A program made the position numbers and the translations under genes. 64,000 bases of DNA from Acetoanaerobium noterae (GTDB lineage: Bacteria; Bacillota; Clostridia; Peptostreptococcales; Filifactoraceae): the NCBI RefSeq assembly GCF_900168025.1, contig NZ_FUYN01000001.1, positions 620,001 through 684,000 of the forward strand, in the 5' to 3' direction. The notes below the pieces were generated by a model. That model was not told the DNA's origin. It saw only the letters and a list, made by a program, of their open reading frames with translations, and ran no database searches. Each line of letters starts with the position of its first letter. The stretch's first letter is position 1. Below are positions 53,631 through 63,017 of the stretch, one piece after another.

Positions 53631-54185
53631 CTATATATTCAACTTCATACTTTCTAAGCTTTTGACGATATTTGATGCTATTAGCCCTCCAATAGCTCCC
53701 GATAAAGCTGCACTTGAAAATAAAAGCAGTAGCACAGTAGAAGGAAGCCTAAAAAATAGTAAATTAGAAATAGCTGTACCAGTTATATTCGCTGCCATAC
53801 ATCCAAAAATATAATGCATAACAGTATATTTTTTGTCCCTGCATACTAGAAATACAAGGTCAGCAACTATCCCTGGGCAAGTATATGAAATAATACTCAT
53901 AATTCCATGCGTACCCATAGCTCCACTTGCTATTACTAAAATGCTCTGGACAACACCTATAAGTGTCCCTGTTCCAATTTTTTTTATATATCCAATTCCT
54001 AGAACAATCCAAAGCATGTAAAATCCTCCAGCAATAGCACCTCCTGGTATAAATAAAGGTCCTGTAAGAATATGGACTAGGGGCACTATAATTGGCTTTG
54101 TTGCTATCCCTAGAGAAGAGATAATTGCTATAATTACAAGGTCAAAAACTGTGTAATTTCCTAATAAGCTTTTTTCTCTATTCAT
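53631..54185 (-). CDS. ECF transporter S component (substrate-binding membrane subunit)
   Basis: The ~184-residue protein has about six membrane segments: TVFDLVIIAIISSLGIATKP, LTGPLFIPGGAIAGGFYMLW, GTLIGVVQSILVIASGAMGTHG, and an ANITGTAISNLLFF helix. This matches the S-component fold of ECF importers (for example HMP/thiamin or cobalt-type). The specificity of this family is not known to me; the operon suggests a molybdopterin-like or tungsten/molybdenum-related ligand. I start at 54185, after AGAGGT. Confidence 0.82.
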   Translation of the reverse strand: MNREKSLLGNYTVFDLVIIAIISSLGIATKPIIVPLVHILTGPLFIPGGAIAGGFYMLWIVLGIGYIKKIGTGTLIGVVQSILVIASGAMGTHGIMSIISYTCPGIVADLVFLVCRDKKYTVMHYIFGCMAANITGTAISNLLFFRLPSTVLLLLFSSAALSGAIGGLIASNIVKSLESMKLNI

Positions 54186-54213
54186 AAATACCTCTATAAT
54201 CATTTATTTGATT

Positions 54214-54699
54214 TTACTCTAGAATAATCTCATCCACATGTTTTATCCAGCGCTGACTAAATGAATCTTTCCTTATTATTAGTTGAAATGGACCGTTTCC
54301 ACCTTGTTTTTTTGACTTTAGATATTCTCCATCTCTTTCAAAGGTCAGATATACATTCCTTGGCATCATTATCTCTTCAAGTGGTAAAATTATCCGATAT
54401 CCATCAGTTGCATTAAAAGTAATATTCTTCATCTTTGTAATATCTATCCCTAAAGATGAGAATAATAAATTGATTTCGATACCCTTATATTCAGTTTCTT
54501 CTGGTTTTTTTCCACTACTTCTCACTACCGCTGGAAATACAACTGTCTCTGGATGGTTATATATATATTCACTCTTTATGATTATATCTTCTTCATTTAT
54601 TAATATATTTATGGACGCTTCTTCTTTTTTTGTTAGATTAAATATAAAAATAATAATTATTATTAGCAGCAAAGGAATTAAAATTTTTTTGAATTTCAT
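54214..54699 (-). CDS. Membrane-anchored SUOX-fold domain protein
   Basis: The 161-residue protein has one membrane segment (~5-22) and a single SUOX-like domain: YKGIEINLLFSSLGIDITKM, the ITFNATDGYRIILPLEEI core and the closing GGNGPFQLIIRKD. It resembles the 173-residue protein at 52064 in size and layout. No cysteine is present in the domain. It lies 10 bases after the polyferredoxin gene. Confidence 0.75.
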   Translation of the reverse strand: MKFKKILIPLLLIIIIIFIFNLTKKEEASINILINEEDIIIKSEYIYNHPETVVFPAVVRSSGKKPEETEYKGIEINLLFSSLGIDITKMKNITFNATDGYRIILPLEEIMMPRNVYLTFERDGEYLKSKKQGGNGPFQLIIRKDSFSQRWIKHVDEIILE

Positions 54700-54709
54700 A
54701 CTTTACCTC

Positions 54710-55888
54710 TTATTCTTTATCCAAAGCTTGACTAAGTCCACTTTTTACTCCATTTATAAAAGCTCTACTAGTTACTGTCGCTCCACTTACACCATCTATA
54801 TTTAAACTTTGAGTTTCAATAATTTGAACTGTCATATTTTTATAAACCTCTTCATAATATCCAGGAGTTTCATTATGGCTTATAATGTCTATTTTATTTA
54901 TTTTCTGGTTTTTTATAGTCAACCTAACCTTAATATTTCCTCCAAACCCTGCCCCAATACCGTTGTAGCTTCCATCTTTTATTCCCTTTAAATCCATAGC
55001 TCCTGAATACTCTTCATGTAATGGAATTGCCGGAAGACAGAAATATGTGAAAAGCATTAAGCCTATACCTATGGCTAAATAAGTGCTATTTTTCAGCTTT
55101 TTCCCAGCAAAGCTTACAAAGTAGCCTGAAGAATCCCTTAAACACGTCTTTTCCATACAGCTAAGACAGTTTATACACTCTGGCGATATATAAGTTGCTT
55201 CACTAGTGGTAATATCTACAGGGCAGCTTAAAAAACAATTTGAGCATCCATTGCAGGTTTTTTCTTTTTTAATTTTTAGAGGTCCAATGGCATAAAGAAG
55301 GCCTTGAATAGCTCCTAGTGGGCATAAACACCTGCAAAATACTCTTTTATAAATTAAAGATACTATTATGATTAAAACTAATAAAAATGTTCCTATTTGT
55401 AGATTTATTCCTACGAAGATATTAGCAAAGGCTAGCCATACTGAAAGCTTTGAAATGTATTGCCCTAATCCAGAAATGCTTAGAATCAATATTAATATCA
55501 GTATGAAGTATTTAATAACTTCAGGAACAAAAAACTTACTTCTTGGAAGTTTCTTTTCTTTGATTCCAAATCTATTTCCAAGGGATTTAAAAAAATCCTG
55601 CATAGCACCTATGGGACAAATATATCCACAAAAAATTCTACCAAATAAAGTAGCAGTAACTACAATTGAAATTGTAAGTGCAATCGACTTTGTTATTCCC
55701 CTAAGCCTATATGTTACCTCTGTAAATGAGGATTTTAAAGCGCTCCATCCACCATAAGGATTTAAATCGCCTATAGATAGAAATTTAAAATCAATAAAAT
55801 CATTTATGTATAAACCATAGGTTACAAAATTTAAAACAATAAAAGAAGTTATCAATAATTGAATAAGGCTACGCTTTTTTAATCTCAT
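54710..55888 (-). CDS. Membrane polyferredoxin (NapH/NosR-like) with C-terminal FMN-binding domain
   Basis: The 392-residue protein has five to six membrane segments carrying FCGYICPIGAMQDFF and CRCLCPLGAIQGLL, then two ferredoxin-type clusters (CNGCSNCFLSCP, CINCLSCMEKTC). The C-terminal FMN-binding domain (~300-390) ends in DGVSGATVTSRAF, the covalent flavinylation motif where the Thr receives FMN. Such proteins carry electrons across the membrane to exported flavoproteins. It overlaps by 4 bases a second FMN-binding protein gene. No ApbE flavin transferase gene is in the window. Confidence 0.88.
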   Translation of the reverse strand: MRLKKRSLIQLLITSFIVLNFVTYGLYINDFIDFKFLSIGDLNPYGGWSALKSSFTEVTYRLRGITKSIALTISIVVTATLFGRIFCGYICPIGAMQDFFKSLGNRFGIKEKKLPRSKFFVPEVIKYFILILILILSISGLGQYISKLSVWLAFANIFVGINLQIGTFLLVLIIIVSLIYKRVFCRCLCPLGAIQGLLYAIGPLKIKKEKTCNGCSNCFLSCPVDITTSEATYISPECINCLSCMEKTCLRDSSGYFVSFAGKKLKNSTYLAIGIGLMLFTYFCLPAIPLHEEYSGAMDLKGIKDGSYNGIGAGFGGNIKVRLTIKNQKINKIDIISHNETPGYYEEVYKNMTVQIIETQSLNIDGVSGATVTSRAFINGVKSGLSQALDKE

Positions 55889-57483
55889 CGCTTTTCTATC
55901 CTTAATACATTCTCCATTAACTGAGTATCTTTATGAAATAAATACACATTTTTATCTTTGTAAGTAATATAGTAATTTGAAAGCTCTTTTAAATCTAATA
56001 AAATCTCAGAACCATCTATATTGACTACATTCAAAGCTATGTCTTCTTCCCATATCATTCCCGAAGTAATTAGTACATCTTCAAGGAACAAACCCTGCTG
56101 TCCTTGTATTTCTTTTGTTCTAACAACTTTTTCCATGCTTTTGGGAAAGATTACTGCATCCTTTGTAGTTGAAAAATGAGTCATTTCTTTTACATTCATT
56201 CCAAGTTTAAAGTTTGGAGCTATGTTCATAGGTGCATTTTCCCCATCAACTTTAATGAAATACCTTTGTCTCACTATAGAAATCGTTTCATTTTTTATCA
56301 GTCCATCAGAAGCCGCCATGGTAAAAAAGCCTTTTTCATCCACAAAATCAAACTTATTTAGGATTTTCCCTATCTCAATAGATTTGTCTTTGCTTCCATA
56401 ATACTCATAATAGTATGGTTCTATATCTCCTGTTAAAGCATCAAACATATAGACTTTATCTACCTCCTTAGGAGATATTTGTTCATATAAGTCTATACTC
56501 GAAACCATTTTCACCCAGTAAGGCCCCATCTCATTTGGCAGTGCAACTCTAACAGGCTTTTCTTCTTCCTTTAATTCCTTTCCATCTACTTCCCAGACCA
56601 AAATAACTTCATTTGCTTCTAACTTTTCTCTGTCTATCATGGTATAGTAGCCATCTCTGCCTGTGATGCCCACTCCTTCAAATTTGCTTAAATCCAGCCC
56701 TTGCTTTTCTAGAATAGTTCTAAGGCTCGGTCCTTTTACTTTCATAGGAGTCTTGGTTCCTGTAGTATTAATTAATACTACACTCATATCGAGCTGTTCA
56801 AAATCTTTTAGCTTTTTGGTATCAATTCTTTGAGAACCACCATCCCAGTTAATTACAAAGCTATTGACATCATTTTCCCAAATTTCTTGTGAAACTACAT
56901 CAGGCACTTTTTCCATTTCTATGCCACGCACTTTATATTGATACGCTCCTATTGCAGCATTTACTGCATTAACAACTGCCTGTGAGCTCACTGTAGCACC
57001 CGTAACCTGAATTATGTCCTCAGGTTTTTCCTTATCTAGTACGACTAGATTCAAATATTTATTTGCCCCTATACCTTTAAATCTTTCTAAAAACCAGTTT
57101 TCTTCTACATGCTCAGCATATCCAACTGTTTCATTGTGATTTAGTATTTCTATTCCTTTGAGTTCATCACTCTCGTCATCTAAGGCAGCCAATACTTCAA
57201 TTGGGCCAACATACCCAACACAACTAACTACAAAAGCCTTTATTACTCCATCTACCTCATATGCTCTTTTTACAGCTGGTAAATTAAGAGAAACAAATGT
57301 ATCATCAGCTATATCTTTTACTAATTTGATTTTTTGAGCCTCAGGATAAAACGCTTTGATTTTTAATTTTTCCTGCGACGCAGTATTGTTTAGAATAAAT
57401 GAGCACCCAATTACAGCAAGTATTATCCCCAAAATTATTATATAAAATTTTCTGTTTTTCATTTTATCACTTACCTTACTCAA
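55885..57483 (-). CDS. Exported FMN-binding/SUOX-fold fusion protein
   Basis: The protein has 532 residues. It has a membrane or lipoprotein-type N terminus (hydrophobic ~12-32, ending IGCS). An FMN-binding domain at ~60-175 contains VTGATVSSQAV, which fits the flavinylation consensus with Thr in place of Ser. Then come two SUOX-like modules: MKVKGPSLRTILEKQGLDLS with the ITGRDGYYTMI core and MGPYWVKMV, and a more divergent one ending in TQ...VLRIEK. The fusion couples flavin redox chemistry to the SUOX domains of the operon. Confidence 0.8.
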   Translation of the reverse strand: MSKVSDKMKNRKFYIIILGIILAVIGCSFILNNTASQEKLKIKAFYPEAQKIKLVKDIADDTFVSLNLPAVKRAYEVDGVIKAFVVSCVGYVGPIEVLAALDDESDELKGIEILNHNETVGYAEHVEENWFLERFKGIGANKYLNLVVLDKEKPEDIIQVTGATVSSQAVVNAVNAAIGAYQYKVRGIEMEKVPDVVSQEIWENDVNSFVINWDGGSQRIDTKKLKDFEQLDMSVVLINTTGTKTPMKVKGPSLRTILEKQGLDLSKFEGVGITGRDGYYTMIDREKLEANEVILVWEVDGKELKEEEKPVRVALPNEMGPYWVKMVSSIDLYEQISPKEVDKVYMFDALTGDIEPYYYEYYGSKDKSIEIGKILNKFDFVDEKGFFTMAASDGLIKNETISIVRQRYFIKVDGENAPMNIAPNFKLGMNVKEMTHFSTTKDAVIFPKSMEKVVRTKEIQGQQGLFLEDVLITSGMIWEEDIALNVVNIDGSEILLDLKELSNYYITYKDKNVYLFHKDTQLMENVLRIEKR

Positions 57484-58297
57484 CTATTATTCTATCAATA
57501 TTAGAAACCCACTGAGGCTTATTTACATCGCCTGCTTCTTTTTGGCCTACTATAAGCTTATACGGTGGTCCATCTGCGACATCATATTCTATTCCCTTTT
57601 CTTCCCAGGCTATAATCATGGGAAATTTTTTATTTGGATTGGTTTCATCAATATAATCTAATTTTTTTACCTGATTCACGGTAAATTCCATACTATATCC
57701 ATCAGTGGCAATTAAAGTAATTTTTGATGCATTTGGAGAAATTTTTGCTTTTTGTTCTAGCAAGCTCCACAGCTTAACTCCCTTAAATAAGGTATGACCT
57801 GTTGTTCCGAAACTATTTAATGAATAAAATTCATCTTCAAAAATAATATCATTCATCGATTTTAATTCAGCTAAGGTTAGATTAAGCTTGTTTGCGATAT
57901 TACCTTGTATTTTTAAAGTATTTGCTTCTGCTTTTTCTTCTACCTTTTGAACTTCTGCTAAGCTAGGTTCTGCTGAATTAGTTTCTGCTATATCATTATT
58001 TTCTTGTTTTTCTGGTGCTTGAATTGGCTTAGGCTCCTTAGAACTTTCTAATTTTTCTTCAGAATCCTCTTTGTTAACATTGGAAGCTAATTCCTGAGAA
58101 ATTTCTTCCTCAGGAATATTACTAGCACTGTCATCTTCTCCATTAACTTTTATGTCTTCATCTTTTGACTTAGTATTTTCAGTTTGCGTAGATACATCCA
58201 CGGATTGCTCTGTATTTTCTTTTGAAGTACATCCCCCTAGCATTAATATCCCAAGCAATAAAATTAATGCTAGTATACGTTTTGATTTAGATGGCAT
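57476..58297 (-). CDS. SUOX-fold domain lipoprotein
   Basis: The 273-residue protein has a lipobox (LMLGGC, Cys 23), a ~100-residue low-complexity linker rich in Glu, Ser and Asn, and a C-terminal SUOX-like domain (~125-270). The domain shows FKGVKLWSLLEQKAKISPN, the TLIATDGYSMEFTVNQV core and DGPPYKLIVGQ. It is therefore displayed at a distance from the membrane. The stop region overlaps the next gene by 8 bases. Confidence 0.8.
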   Translation of the reverse strand: MPSKSKRILALILLLGILMLGGCTSKENTEQSVDVSTQTENTKSKDEDIKVNGEDDSASNIPEEEISQELASNVNKEDSEEKLESSKEPKPIQAPEKQENNDIAETNSAEPSLAEVQKVEEKAEANTLKIQGNIANKLNLTLAELKSMNDIIFEDEFYSLNSFGTTGHTLFKGVKLWSLLEQKAKISPNASKITLIATDGYSMEFTVNQVKKLDYIDETNPNKKFPMIIAWEEKGIEYDVADGPPYKLIVGQKEAGDVNKPQWVSNIDRIIVE

Positions 58298-58321
58298 CTT
58301 TGCTAGCCTCCTTTAAAAGGT

Positions 58322-61300
58322 TTATTCTTCTGACGAAATAGCTGCTCCTCCATTACTTCCTACAAAAATACTGTCTTTGTCTACATCAATATAATAAATA
58401 TTATCCCATTGTCTACTTGGAAAGGTATTTGTCGAATCTATTTTTTTTAGAATTTTACCTACTTCTTCACTTACAAGTAGCCCACTTCTATGAGTTGCTA
58501 TATATAATCTTCCTTTATGTTTTTTATCTGCTTGTATAGCTCTTATATCATCTTCTGAAGCTATGTCAGGAAATAAATCTTTTGCCTTATATACTTTTTT
58601 TACTCCATTTTTAATGTAATCAATTTCTGCATGTCCTTGCCCTGGATAATTTCCTGATCTAGTTATCCATATACTGCCTTCACTGTCAATTGAAATACTC
58701 CTTACCCAGTTTGTTCCAAAAGACTTATTCTCAAAGTCAGTATACGTAGTGATTTTTCCTGTTTTATCAATATACTGATAGCCTCCTATATATTTAGGAT
58801 TTTCAGTATCTCCTATAGTATCTGGATAAAACCCTATCCATACACCACCTTTGTCATCAGGCTCAATAGCATCCACAGAGCTTAGAATCAATCCATTTTT
58901 CTTAGTATATACCTTCCATAAATTATTTTTATCTATATATACTGCTCCACTTCCTGTTCCTATCCACATGCCACCTTTACCATCTAGCTCTAATTCTTGG
59001 ACAAAATTCGAAGGAAGTAAAGAATTTTCAGTATTTAGAAGTTTCCAACTATCCCCACTTTTAACTAGTATTCCCTGTGGAGTTTGAGCTCCTCCAAGAG
59101 CCATCCAAAGTTCTCCATTTTCACGCTGTACTATAGCATAAGAAATATCGACAGTTACTTCTCCTCCATTGTCAGTTGTAATTTTTGTAAGATTGTTCCA
59201 ACTTCCTTTGGGGGTCTTTATCGCTACTCCTGCATTGTTAGTTCCTACCCAAAGATTTCCATCCTTGTCTATCTCCATACATCTTACACTAGCTTCTGGT
59301 AATTCTTTTCCCGTGTCATTTTTATACAGCTTCCATATATTATTATCAGTTTCGTTTTTTGCTAAAGCAGAATCATTTGCGGTTCCAAAATTGAGTTGCT
59401 TAACATCTTTCATTTCTGGAGCTTCATAATCTCCCGTTCCTACTACGATACAGTCTACCCATTTCACCCACATAGATTTACTTTCTTCAACTACTAATCT
59501 CAGTGGACCATAAGCATTGTTGTTAATATAGCCTGTACTTCCTTCATTTGGAACAAGAGGATAACCATCAACTGCATAAGCAAGTAATATTTTCTTTAGC
59601 TCTCCCTTGGAATTAACACTTCCGTTTATAACCTGGTCCGTGCTTCGTAGAATTTGATTGTAGCTTTCTCCACTAAACACTCTTATACTTGGTGACTTAA
59701 CTCCATCCTTAAGCTCTACTGCTTTTGATATCATATCCCAAAGAACTACTCCTTCAAACTCTCTAATTCCGTCTCCTGTATATATATCTCTAATAGCGTA
59801 CTGCTTCATTTCTTCAACCTGCCTTAGAGTAAGAGTAACTGGCTGTTTTATCTGAGACCCAGTAATTCTAAGTGCTGGCTTATCTAGATATTCATCATAT
59901 CCATTTTGATTATGACTCCATGAATCACCTGCAGTCACATCTTTATGATTTGCTTTTCCTTCTATGCTACTTTTTATATCTGTAGATATAGATTTTCCTC
60001 CACCAATAATAATTTCTTTTAGAAATTGTACTTGATTTGAACCATTAGTGTCATTGTAGTTGGTCTTTCCAAAAATTATTCTTAGTGGTCCACCATCATT
60101 TCCTAGGCCTGCATTATATCCACTATCAGTAGGTCTAGTGACATATGGATATCCGTTGAATCCATATGCTAAAAGCACTGGCATTCCAGAGTTTAACGGC
60201 TTAACCTGATTTCCATCAAAGCTTCCGTCACCTTTATCCATAGCCTGCTTTTCGTAGTATCCATAGAGTGAACTATCCTTTATTTCTTTAATTGTCATAG
60301 GCGCAAAATTGTAATTATCTGCTGCTATGAATTGAATACTAGTGGATTCATCTATATTTGGATCTATTCCAGCTTTAAGTAAGAGTTCCCATAGAGTAAC
60401 ACCTTTATACTTATTGTAATACCAAAAATATTCGCTATTTGATAAACTATATTCCATTTCTAACTGAATATCCTTCATGGCTTCTAAATCCGACACTTTA
60501 TACCTTACCTCTTTACTCATCTTATTGCCATGAATCACAATTTCATAGTCCGTGTACTTGGTGTCATTATATGGAGAATAAGTATGCTCATAAATATTTT
60601 TTGCATCTTTTTCTTCAACATACATATATGCAACATTAGAAAATTCCTTTGCATCTTCGCTCTCTTGCTTATAAATAAGTTTGAAGCAGCCATTATCGTT
60701 GTATTTATCAGGCTTAAATCCAACATCTGTATCTAAATAGACAAGAGGTACTCCATTGATACCATAGGATACTGTATACTTATCTGCCTCAGAAATTGGT
60801 ACAGTAAGAATTGGCTGCCTTGATTTATTTTTGAACACAATATTTCCTGCATTAGGCTTTACTTTTACATAGTTGTCAATCAAGTGCTTAACATTCATTC
60901 CTTCATATGTGTTTTTGACAATCTTATTCTTTATTTTTTCAAAGGTTGTGACTATTCTTTGACCTTTCGAATCTTCTTCTATCTGTCTGAGCGATATAGC
61001 TCTATATCCCTCAACAGCTGGCCCCTCTACTGTAAATGTTGCACTAGATATAGCATCGACATTGTAAGGCGCTCCTATATAGTCTATATGCTTATATGTG
61101 GATTTTATTGCTGGCTTTTCTAATGTAGATTCTTCTCCTATTGTAATTTTTACAACTTCTTTTCCCCACTTAGACATATTCATATCATCTATGTTTGTTT
61201 GCCCAAACAATAGTTTTGGAAAGTCTTTATCCAAATCACTATCTGTAAGAGCTCTATCTTTCCAACTTACTGGTGGCTTAAATTTATCCTTTGGAAAATC

Positions 61301-61738
61301 TGCTAAAACTGCTGTATATCTAGCAATCATTGGTGATACTTTTACTCTTTTAGCTTCTGTAAAATCACTTGAATAATATGTATTTTGTAGCTCACTTACT
61401 GATTTATTAAACTCAAATCCATCTGCACAAGTAAATTTTACTGTGTAATCCTTATCTGTTTTTAAATTGGTTTTTCCTATTAAATCAAATAAATCATAGC
61501 CTTTTGCCTTAACTATCTTATGAAAACTTAAACTATTATTGGTAGAATAAAATCTTTCAGTCATTTTATACTTAGACCAGTCAGATGATGTTATTTTGAC
61601 TTCGCTATGAATTCCACTGCCAGTAATTAATAGCTCTGTAGCTAAGCCTTCCGCAGATATAGGATTAAATACCATCAAAGAAAAAATCATGCATAATGTA
61701 AGTAAATAACTTAAGCCTTTCAACTTTCTCTTATCCAT
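58322..61738 (-). CDS. Giant exported protein: four SUOX-like domains plus a beta-propeller
   Basis: The ~1138-residue protein has a signal peptide (cleavage near ISAEG) and then about four SUOX-like modules (~28-215, ~225-400, ~415-600, ~640-790). Recurring elements are KGVTLWELLLKAG, FIAADNYNFAPM, GNDGGPLRIIFG and YGPLRLVVEE. At the start of module 2, VDAISSATFTVEG resembles a flavinylation motif, but Ser replaces the Gly. A C-terminal propeller (~800-1138) is made of ligand-sensor-type repeats (LWVGTNNAG, MWIGTGSGA, VWIGFY, IWITRSG). I start at 61738 after GGGAGAGAT. No anchor is seen, so it may be secreted or bind surface partners. Confidence 0.82.
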   Translation of the reverse strand: MDKRKLKGLSYLLTLCMIFSLMVFNPISAEGLATELLITGSGIHSEVKITSSDWSKYKMTERFYSTNNSLSFHKIVKAKGYDLFDLIGKTNLKTDKDYTVKFTCADGFEFNKSVSELQNTYYSSDFTEAKRVKVSPMIARYTAVLADFPKDKFKPPVSWKDRALTDSDLDKDFPKLLFGQTNIDDMNMSKWGKEVVKITIGEESTLEKPAIKSTYKHIDYIGAPYNVDAISSATFTVEGPAVEGYRAISLRQIEEDSKGQRIVTTFEKIKNKIVKNTYEGMNVKHLIDNYVKVKPNAGNIVFKNKSRQPILTVPISEADKYTVSYGINGVPLVYLDTDVGFKPDKYNDNGCFKLIYKQESEDAKEFSNVAYMYVEEKDAKNIYEHTYSPYNDTKYTDYEIVIHGNKMSKEVRYKVSDLEAMKDIQLEMEYSLSNSEYFWYYNKYKGVTLWELLLKAGIDPNIDESTSIQFIAADNYNFAPMTIKEIKDSSLYGYYEKQAMDKGDGSFDGNQVKPLNSGMPVLLAYGFNGYPYVTRPTDSGYNAGLGNDGGPLRIIFGKTNYNDTNGSNQVQFLKEIIIGGGKSISTDIKSSIEGKANHKDVTAGDSWSHNQNGYDEYLDKPALRITGSQIKQPVTLTLRQVEEMKQYAIRDIYTGDGIREFEGVVLWDMISKAVELKDGVKSPSIRVFSGESYNQILRSTDQVINGSVNSKGELKKILLAYAVDGYPLVPNEGSTGYINNNAYGPLRLVVEESKSMWVKWVDCIVVGTGDYEAPEMKDVKQLNFGTANDSALAKNETDNNIWKLYKNDTGKELPEASVRCMEIDKDGNLWVGTNNAGVAIKTPKGSWNNLTKITTDNGGEVTVDISYAIVQRENGELWMALGGAQTPQGILVKSGDSWKLLNTENSLLPSNFVQELELDGKGGMWIGTGSGAVYIDKNNLWKVYTKKNGLILSSVDAIEPDDKGGVWIGFYPDTIGDTENPKYIGGYQYIDKTGKITTYTDFENKSFGTNWVRSISIDSEGSIWITRSGNYPGQGHAEIDYIKNGVKKVYKAKDLFPDIASEDDIRAIQADKKHKGRLYIATHRSGLLVSEEVGKILKKIDSTNTFPSRQWDNIYYIDVDKDSIFVGSNGGAAISSEE

Positions 61739-61760
61739 ACTTATCTCTCCCAACCTATGC

Positions 61761-61792
61761 AAATGAGCGAAAGCTGTTGCTATCGCTCATTT
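61761..61792 (-). other. Hairpin between the first two genes of the SUOX operon
   Basis: AAATGAGCGA and TCGCTCATTT, with an inner AGC/GCT pair and a TGTT loop, form a strong stem. On the minus strand it is not followed by a T run, so it looks like an RNA-processing or stabilising element more than a full terminator. Confidence 0.6.
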
Positions 61793-61811
61793 ACTTAATT
61801 CTAGACTGTTA

Positions 61812-62963
61812 TTATTTTTTAAATAAAGTATTATAGACTATAGATGCAGCTTCTGCTCTATTGACAACTTTCGCTGGTTCAAAGTTTTCTGTTGCAATGC
61901 CTTCAAAAACCCCTTGAGCTTCAAGCCATGCTATAGAATTTCCTGCCCATCCAGGAACCATATCCTTATCTACATATTTTGACTTTTCCATTACAAACTT
62001 AGTCATTTTTGCTTCAGCTACGACTCCAGATTTTACAGCTGCTTTTCCTGCTACTACAGCTATTTCTTGTCTGATTATAGCTTTTTCAGGCTTAAATGAA
62101 CCATCTGTATATCCTGTGAATAATCCTGCATCAACAGCTGCTTGAACATAAGGAGCAAACCAATCACTGGCATCTACATCTGTAAATCCACCTTTGTATT
62201 CTTTAGGTTCATATCCTAAAGAAGCAACCATAATCGTGCATATTTGAGCTCTCGTAAGGCTAGCCTCTGGGTTAAATTTCCCTTCACCCATTCCATTTAT
62301 AATTCCTTTTTTAGCAAGCTCTTGAATAGCTACTTCTGCAAATTTATACTCATTAGTTATATCATTAAACACTATAGCTTGTGTTTCTTCAGTATTTGAT
62401 TCTGGAGTAGTACTTGATTCTGGAATATTAGAGGTTTCAATAGCCTCTCCTACAGAAATATTAACAACCATTTTGAATACAGTCCCAAATTCTCCTGCAG
62501 TTTTTACTTTCCTATAAACTGTTATTTCTTCACTGTCAGCATTGTCATCATTATTGATATTTTGGCCGTCAACTTCATAAGCTAAAACATATTTTAGCTC
62601 TGGATTAAAAATATCTTTTAGTGATTGAGGATCTATTGCATATCCATCTGATGCTGTAAATAAAACCTGTGCATCATTTGCAGTTACACCTGCTTTTTCT
62701 TTTAGCACATAATCAAGACTAACCCCTTTTACCTTAGCAGATTTCTCTCCCGTCTTGCTATTATAAATGTACTCATCTTCGATTTGAGCTTCTGCAGGCA
62801 TTGCCTTTAAATCTTCTAGCGTAAGCTTTAATTCAGTTTTCAGCCCCACTCCTGTAAGCTCTACAGCGACCTTGTCTCCCCCTTGTGCAAATACTGCTGA
62901 TTGAGCTATCAACATTACTAGCACCAAAAAACTTGTTACAAATCTCATCTTTTTCCCAAACAT
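61812..62963 (-). CDS. SLH-anchored surface protein with SUOX-fold domain
   Basis: The ~383-residue protein has a signal peptide (cleavage after AVFA), a SUOX-like domain (~30-185: VKGVSLDYVLKEKAGVTA, FTASDGYAIDP) and three SLH repeats (~210-380: ITNEYKFAEVAIQELAKKGI, FTDVDASDWFAPYVQAAVDA, VPGWAGNSIAWLEAQGVFEG). SLH repeats bind secondary cell-wall polymer, so the domain is fixed to the S-layer. It is the first gene after the riboswitch. I start at 62963 (GAGGTG 9 bases upstream); the longer frame runs into the riboswitch terminator. Confidence 0.9.
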   Translation of the reverse strand: MFGKKMRFVTSFLVLVMLIAQSAVFAQGGDKVAVELTGVGLKTELKLTLEDLKAMPAEAQIEDEYIYNSKTGEKSAKVKGVSLDYVLKEKAGVTANDAQVLFTASDGYAIDPQSLKDIFNPELKYVLAYEVDGQNINNDDNADSEEITVYRKVKTAGEFGTVFKMVVNISVGEAIETSNIPESSTTPESNTEETQAIVFNDITNEYKFAEVAIQELAKKGIINGMGEGKFNPEASLTRAQICTIMVASLGYEPKEYKGGFTDVDASDWFAPYVQAAVDAGLFTGYTDGSFKPEKAIIRQEIAVVAGKAAVKSGVVAEAKMTKFVMEKSKYVDKDMVPGWAGNSIAWLEAQGVFEGIATENFEPAKVVNRAEAASIVYNTLFKK

Positions 62964-63017
62964 TTTTACATACACCTCTTCCTTTTTTTCAAGTAAATCT
63001 TCAAGCATTTTAAGGAA

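Noticed and set aside
60530-60736. Several 60-80-residue plus-strand ORFs inside the giant SUOX/propeller gene
   Set aside because: They are antisense shadows, with no ribosome binding sites and composition typical of a reverse frame.
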